Below are positions 4,420 to 5,669 of a stretch of 5,669 nucleotides of DNA, piece by piece. The translations under genes were made by a program, and so were the position numbers. The DNA lies in the NCBI GenBank assembly GCA_946481605.1, contig CAMLPA010000244.1, positions 1-5,669 of the forward strand, given 5' to 3'. Position 1 is the stretch's first letter, and every line of letters begins with the position of its first letter. The stretch comes from an uncultured Flavihumibacter sp. (GTDB taxonomy: Bacteria; Bacteroidota; Bacteroidia; Chitinophagales; Chitinophagaceae). Below the pieces are notes generated by a model. The model made no database searches. It was not told where the DNA came from and saw only the letters and a program-made list of their open reading frames with translations.

Positions 4420-5669
4420 ATGAAAGTTATGAAATTTGGGGGTACCTCCGTAGGTAAACCCGAAAGAATGCATGAGGTGGGAAGACTCATCACACGTGAT
4501 GAAGAACCTACTATCGTGATCCTGAGCGCACTGAGCGGAACCACGAATACCCTGGTGGCCATCGGAGATGCGATGAGCAAAAACGATAAAGAAACCGCCA
4601 AACAGAAGATCGACGAATTATACGCCCACTACCAGCAGTTCCTGAAAGATCTCCTGAAACAGGAAGCCACATACAATAAAGCGAAGGCCATCATTGATGA
4701 GCATTTCGAGTTCCTGAACATCATTCTCAAAATCTCTTTCAACGAGGCGCTGAATAAAGATATTCTAGCACAGGGCGAACTGATGAGTACCAAAATGTTC
4801 AGTGCTTACCTTGAAGAAGCTGGTATTGACCACGCGCTGCTGCCCGCCCTGGAGTTCATGCGCATCGATGCGTACGATGAACCGCAGGTGCCCGTGATCA
4901 GCGAAAAGCTCAAAGCGCTGATTGAAGAGCACAAAGGCAAAAAACTTTTCATCACGCAGGGGTATATCTGCCGCAACGCAAGGGGAGAGGTGGACAACCT
5001 GAAGCGCGGTGGAAGCGACTACAGCGCTTCACTGATCGCCGCCGCCATCAAAGCAAGCGTTTGCGAAATATGGACGGACATCGACGGTATGCACAACAAT
5101 GATCCGCGCGTGGTGAAAAAAACTGTGCCCATCGAGCAACTCAGTTTCGACGAAGCAGCGGAGTTGGCTTACTTCGGCGCTAAAATCCTGCACCCGGCAT
5201 CCATCTGGCCCGCCCAGATGTACAATGTGCCCGTGAAACTGCTCAATACTATGCAGCCCGAAGCCAAAGGCACCACCATCATGGCCGAAGCCGGATCAGT
5301 TGGGGTAAAAGCCGTTGCCGCAAAGGATGGCATCATCGCCATCAAAATCAAGAGCAGCCGAATGTTGCTCGCCTACGGTTTTCTCCGCAAAATTTTCGAA
5401 GTGTTCGAAAAATACCGTACCCCGATCGACATGATCACCACCTCCGAAGTGGCGGTCTCCCTCACCATCGACAGCAACACCTACCTGAAAGAGATCGTGA
5501 AAGAACTCGAACCATTCGGTACCATCGAAGTGGACGCGAACCACACCATAGTTTCCGTAGTAGGCAACGAAATCGTGAAAACCACGGATATGCTGCAAAG
5601 GCTTTTCGAAGCACTTTCCCCAATACCCGTGCGCATGGTAAGCTATGGCGGAAGCAAACACAATGTTTC
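4420..5669 (+). CDS. lysC: Aspartate kinase, lysine-sensitive type (3' end cut by window)
   Basis: Aspartokinase phosphorylates L-aspartate with ATP, the first step toward lysine, diaminopimelate, threonine, methionine and isoleucine. The window holds 416 codons plus two bases, open to the edge; from family length only a short C-terminal piece is missing. The catalytic domain spans about 1-285: KFGGTSVG at 5-12, SALSG at 36-40, the QGE segment at 118-120, RGGSDYSASLIAAA at 196-209, WTDIDGMHNNDPR at 218-230, and LSFDEAAELAYFGAKILHPASI at 241-262. Two ACT regulatory domains follow from about 300. The segment SSRMLLAYGFL at 312-322 and DMITTSEVAVSL at 337-348 match the lysine-binding part of E. 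coli AKIII, so feedback inhibition by lysine is likely. There is no fused homoserine dehydrogenase N-terminal to it; a C-terminal fusion cannot be excluded but is not expected. The ATG at 4420 gives the standard MKVMKFGGTS start. No clear promoter or Shine-Dalgarno sequence is seen. Confidence 0.96.
   Translation, partial: MKVMKFGGTSVGKPERMHEVGRLITRDEEPTIVILSALSGTTNTLVAIGDAMSKNDKETAKQKIDELYAHYQQFLKDLLKQEATYNKAKAIIDEHFEFLNIILKISFNEALNKDILAQGELMSTKMFSAYLEEAGIDHALLPALEFMRIDAYDEPQVPVISEKLKALIEEHKGKKLFITQGYICRNARGEVDNLKRGGSDYSASLIAAAIKASVCEIWTDIDGMHNNDPRVVKKTVPIEQLSFDEAAELAYFGAKILHPASIWPAQMYNVPVKLLNTMQPEAKGTTIMAEAGSVGVKAVAAKDGIIAIKIKSSRMLLAYGFLRKIFEVFEKYRTPIDMITTSEVAVSLTIDSNTYLKEIVKELEPFGTIEVDANHTIVSVVGNEIVKTTDMLQRLFEALSPIPVRMVSYGGSKHNV

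Noticed and set aside
3225..5669. A link between the Ldh-family oxidoreductase and lysine metabolism, through a piperideine-2-carboxylate reductase-like role next to lysC.
   Set aside because: Adjacency alone is weak, the genes are separated by 115 bp, and family sequence motifs do not identify the substrate.

Overview
The window looks like a chromosomal housekeeping segment from a member of the Bacteroidota, most likely the Chitinophagaceae (Chitinophaga and relatives). Reasons: moderate GC content; starts without usable Shine-Dalgarno sequences; a clean Bacteroidota -7 promoter element (TAnnTTTG) in front of mnmA; a short SSB whose N-terminus (MIKMQVIGNLGKD) is typical of the phylum; and an aspartokinase with the phylum-style segment GYICRNARGEVDN. 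The placement is by recognition only, with no database search.

Layout. On the minus strand, bases 14-769 encode a 251-residue lipoprotein of unknown function. Bases 824-1933 encode the tRNA 2-thiouridylase MnmA, 54 bp upstream of the lipoprotein gene in transcriptional order, so the two may be cotranscribed. A divergent intergenic region of about 195 bp (1934-2128) follows. It holds a convincing minus-strand promoter for mnmA, a candidate plus-strand promoter, and four inverted repeats. On the plus strand come a small Y1 (IS200/IS605-type) transposase-like protein (about 2129-2572), ssb (2613-3068), an Ldh-family NAD(P)-dependent oxidoreductase (3225-4304) and a lysine-sensitive-type aspartokinase, lysC (4420 to the window end, lacking only its last residues).

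MnmA, SSB and aspartokinase are ordinary core functions in tRNA wobble modification, ssDNA protection and entry to the aspartate amino-acid family. The oxidoreductase is complete but its substrate cannot be told from sequence.

The unusual part is the mnmA/Y1/ssb junction. The Y1-like protein keeps the shape of the transposase domain but has lost one metal-binding His of the HUH motif (now Q-L-H) and the nucleophilic Tyr (now Lys). It lies directly upstream of ssb, and its own upstream region is rich in short palindromes. The best reading is a retired or repurposed transposase-like ssDNA-binding protein, possibly binding hairpins near its own promoter. That function is inference. Its start is also odd: there is no in-frame ATG near the domain start, while a 4-codon ATG reading frame overlaps the likely GTG start.
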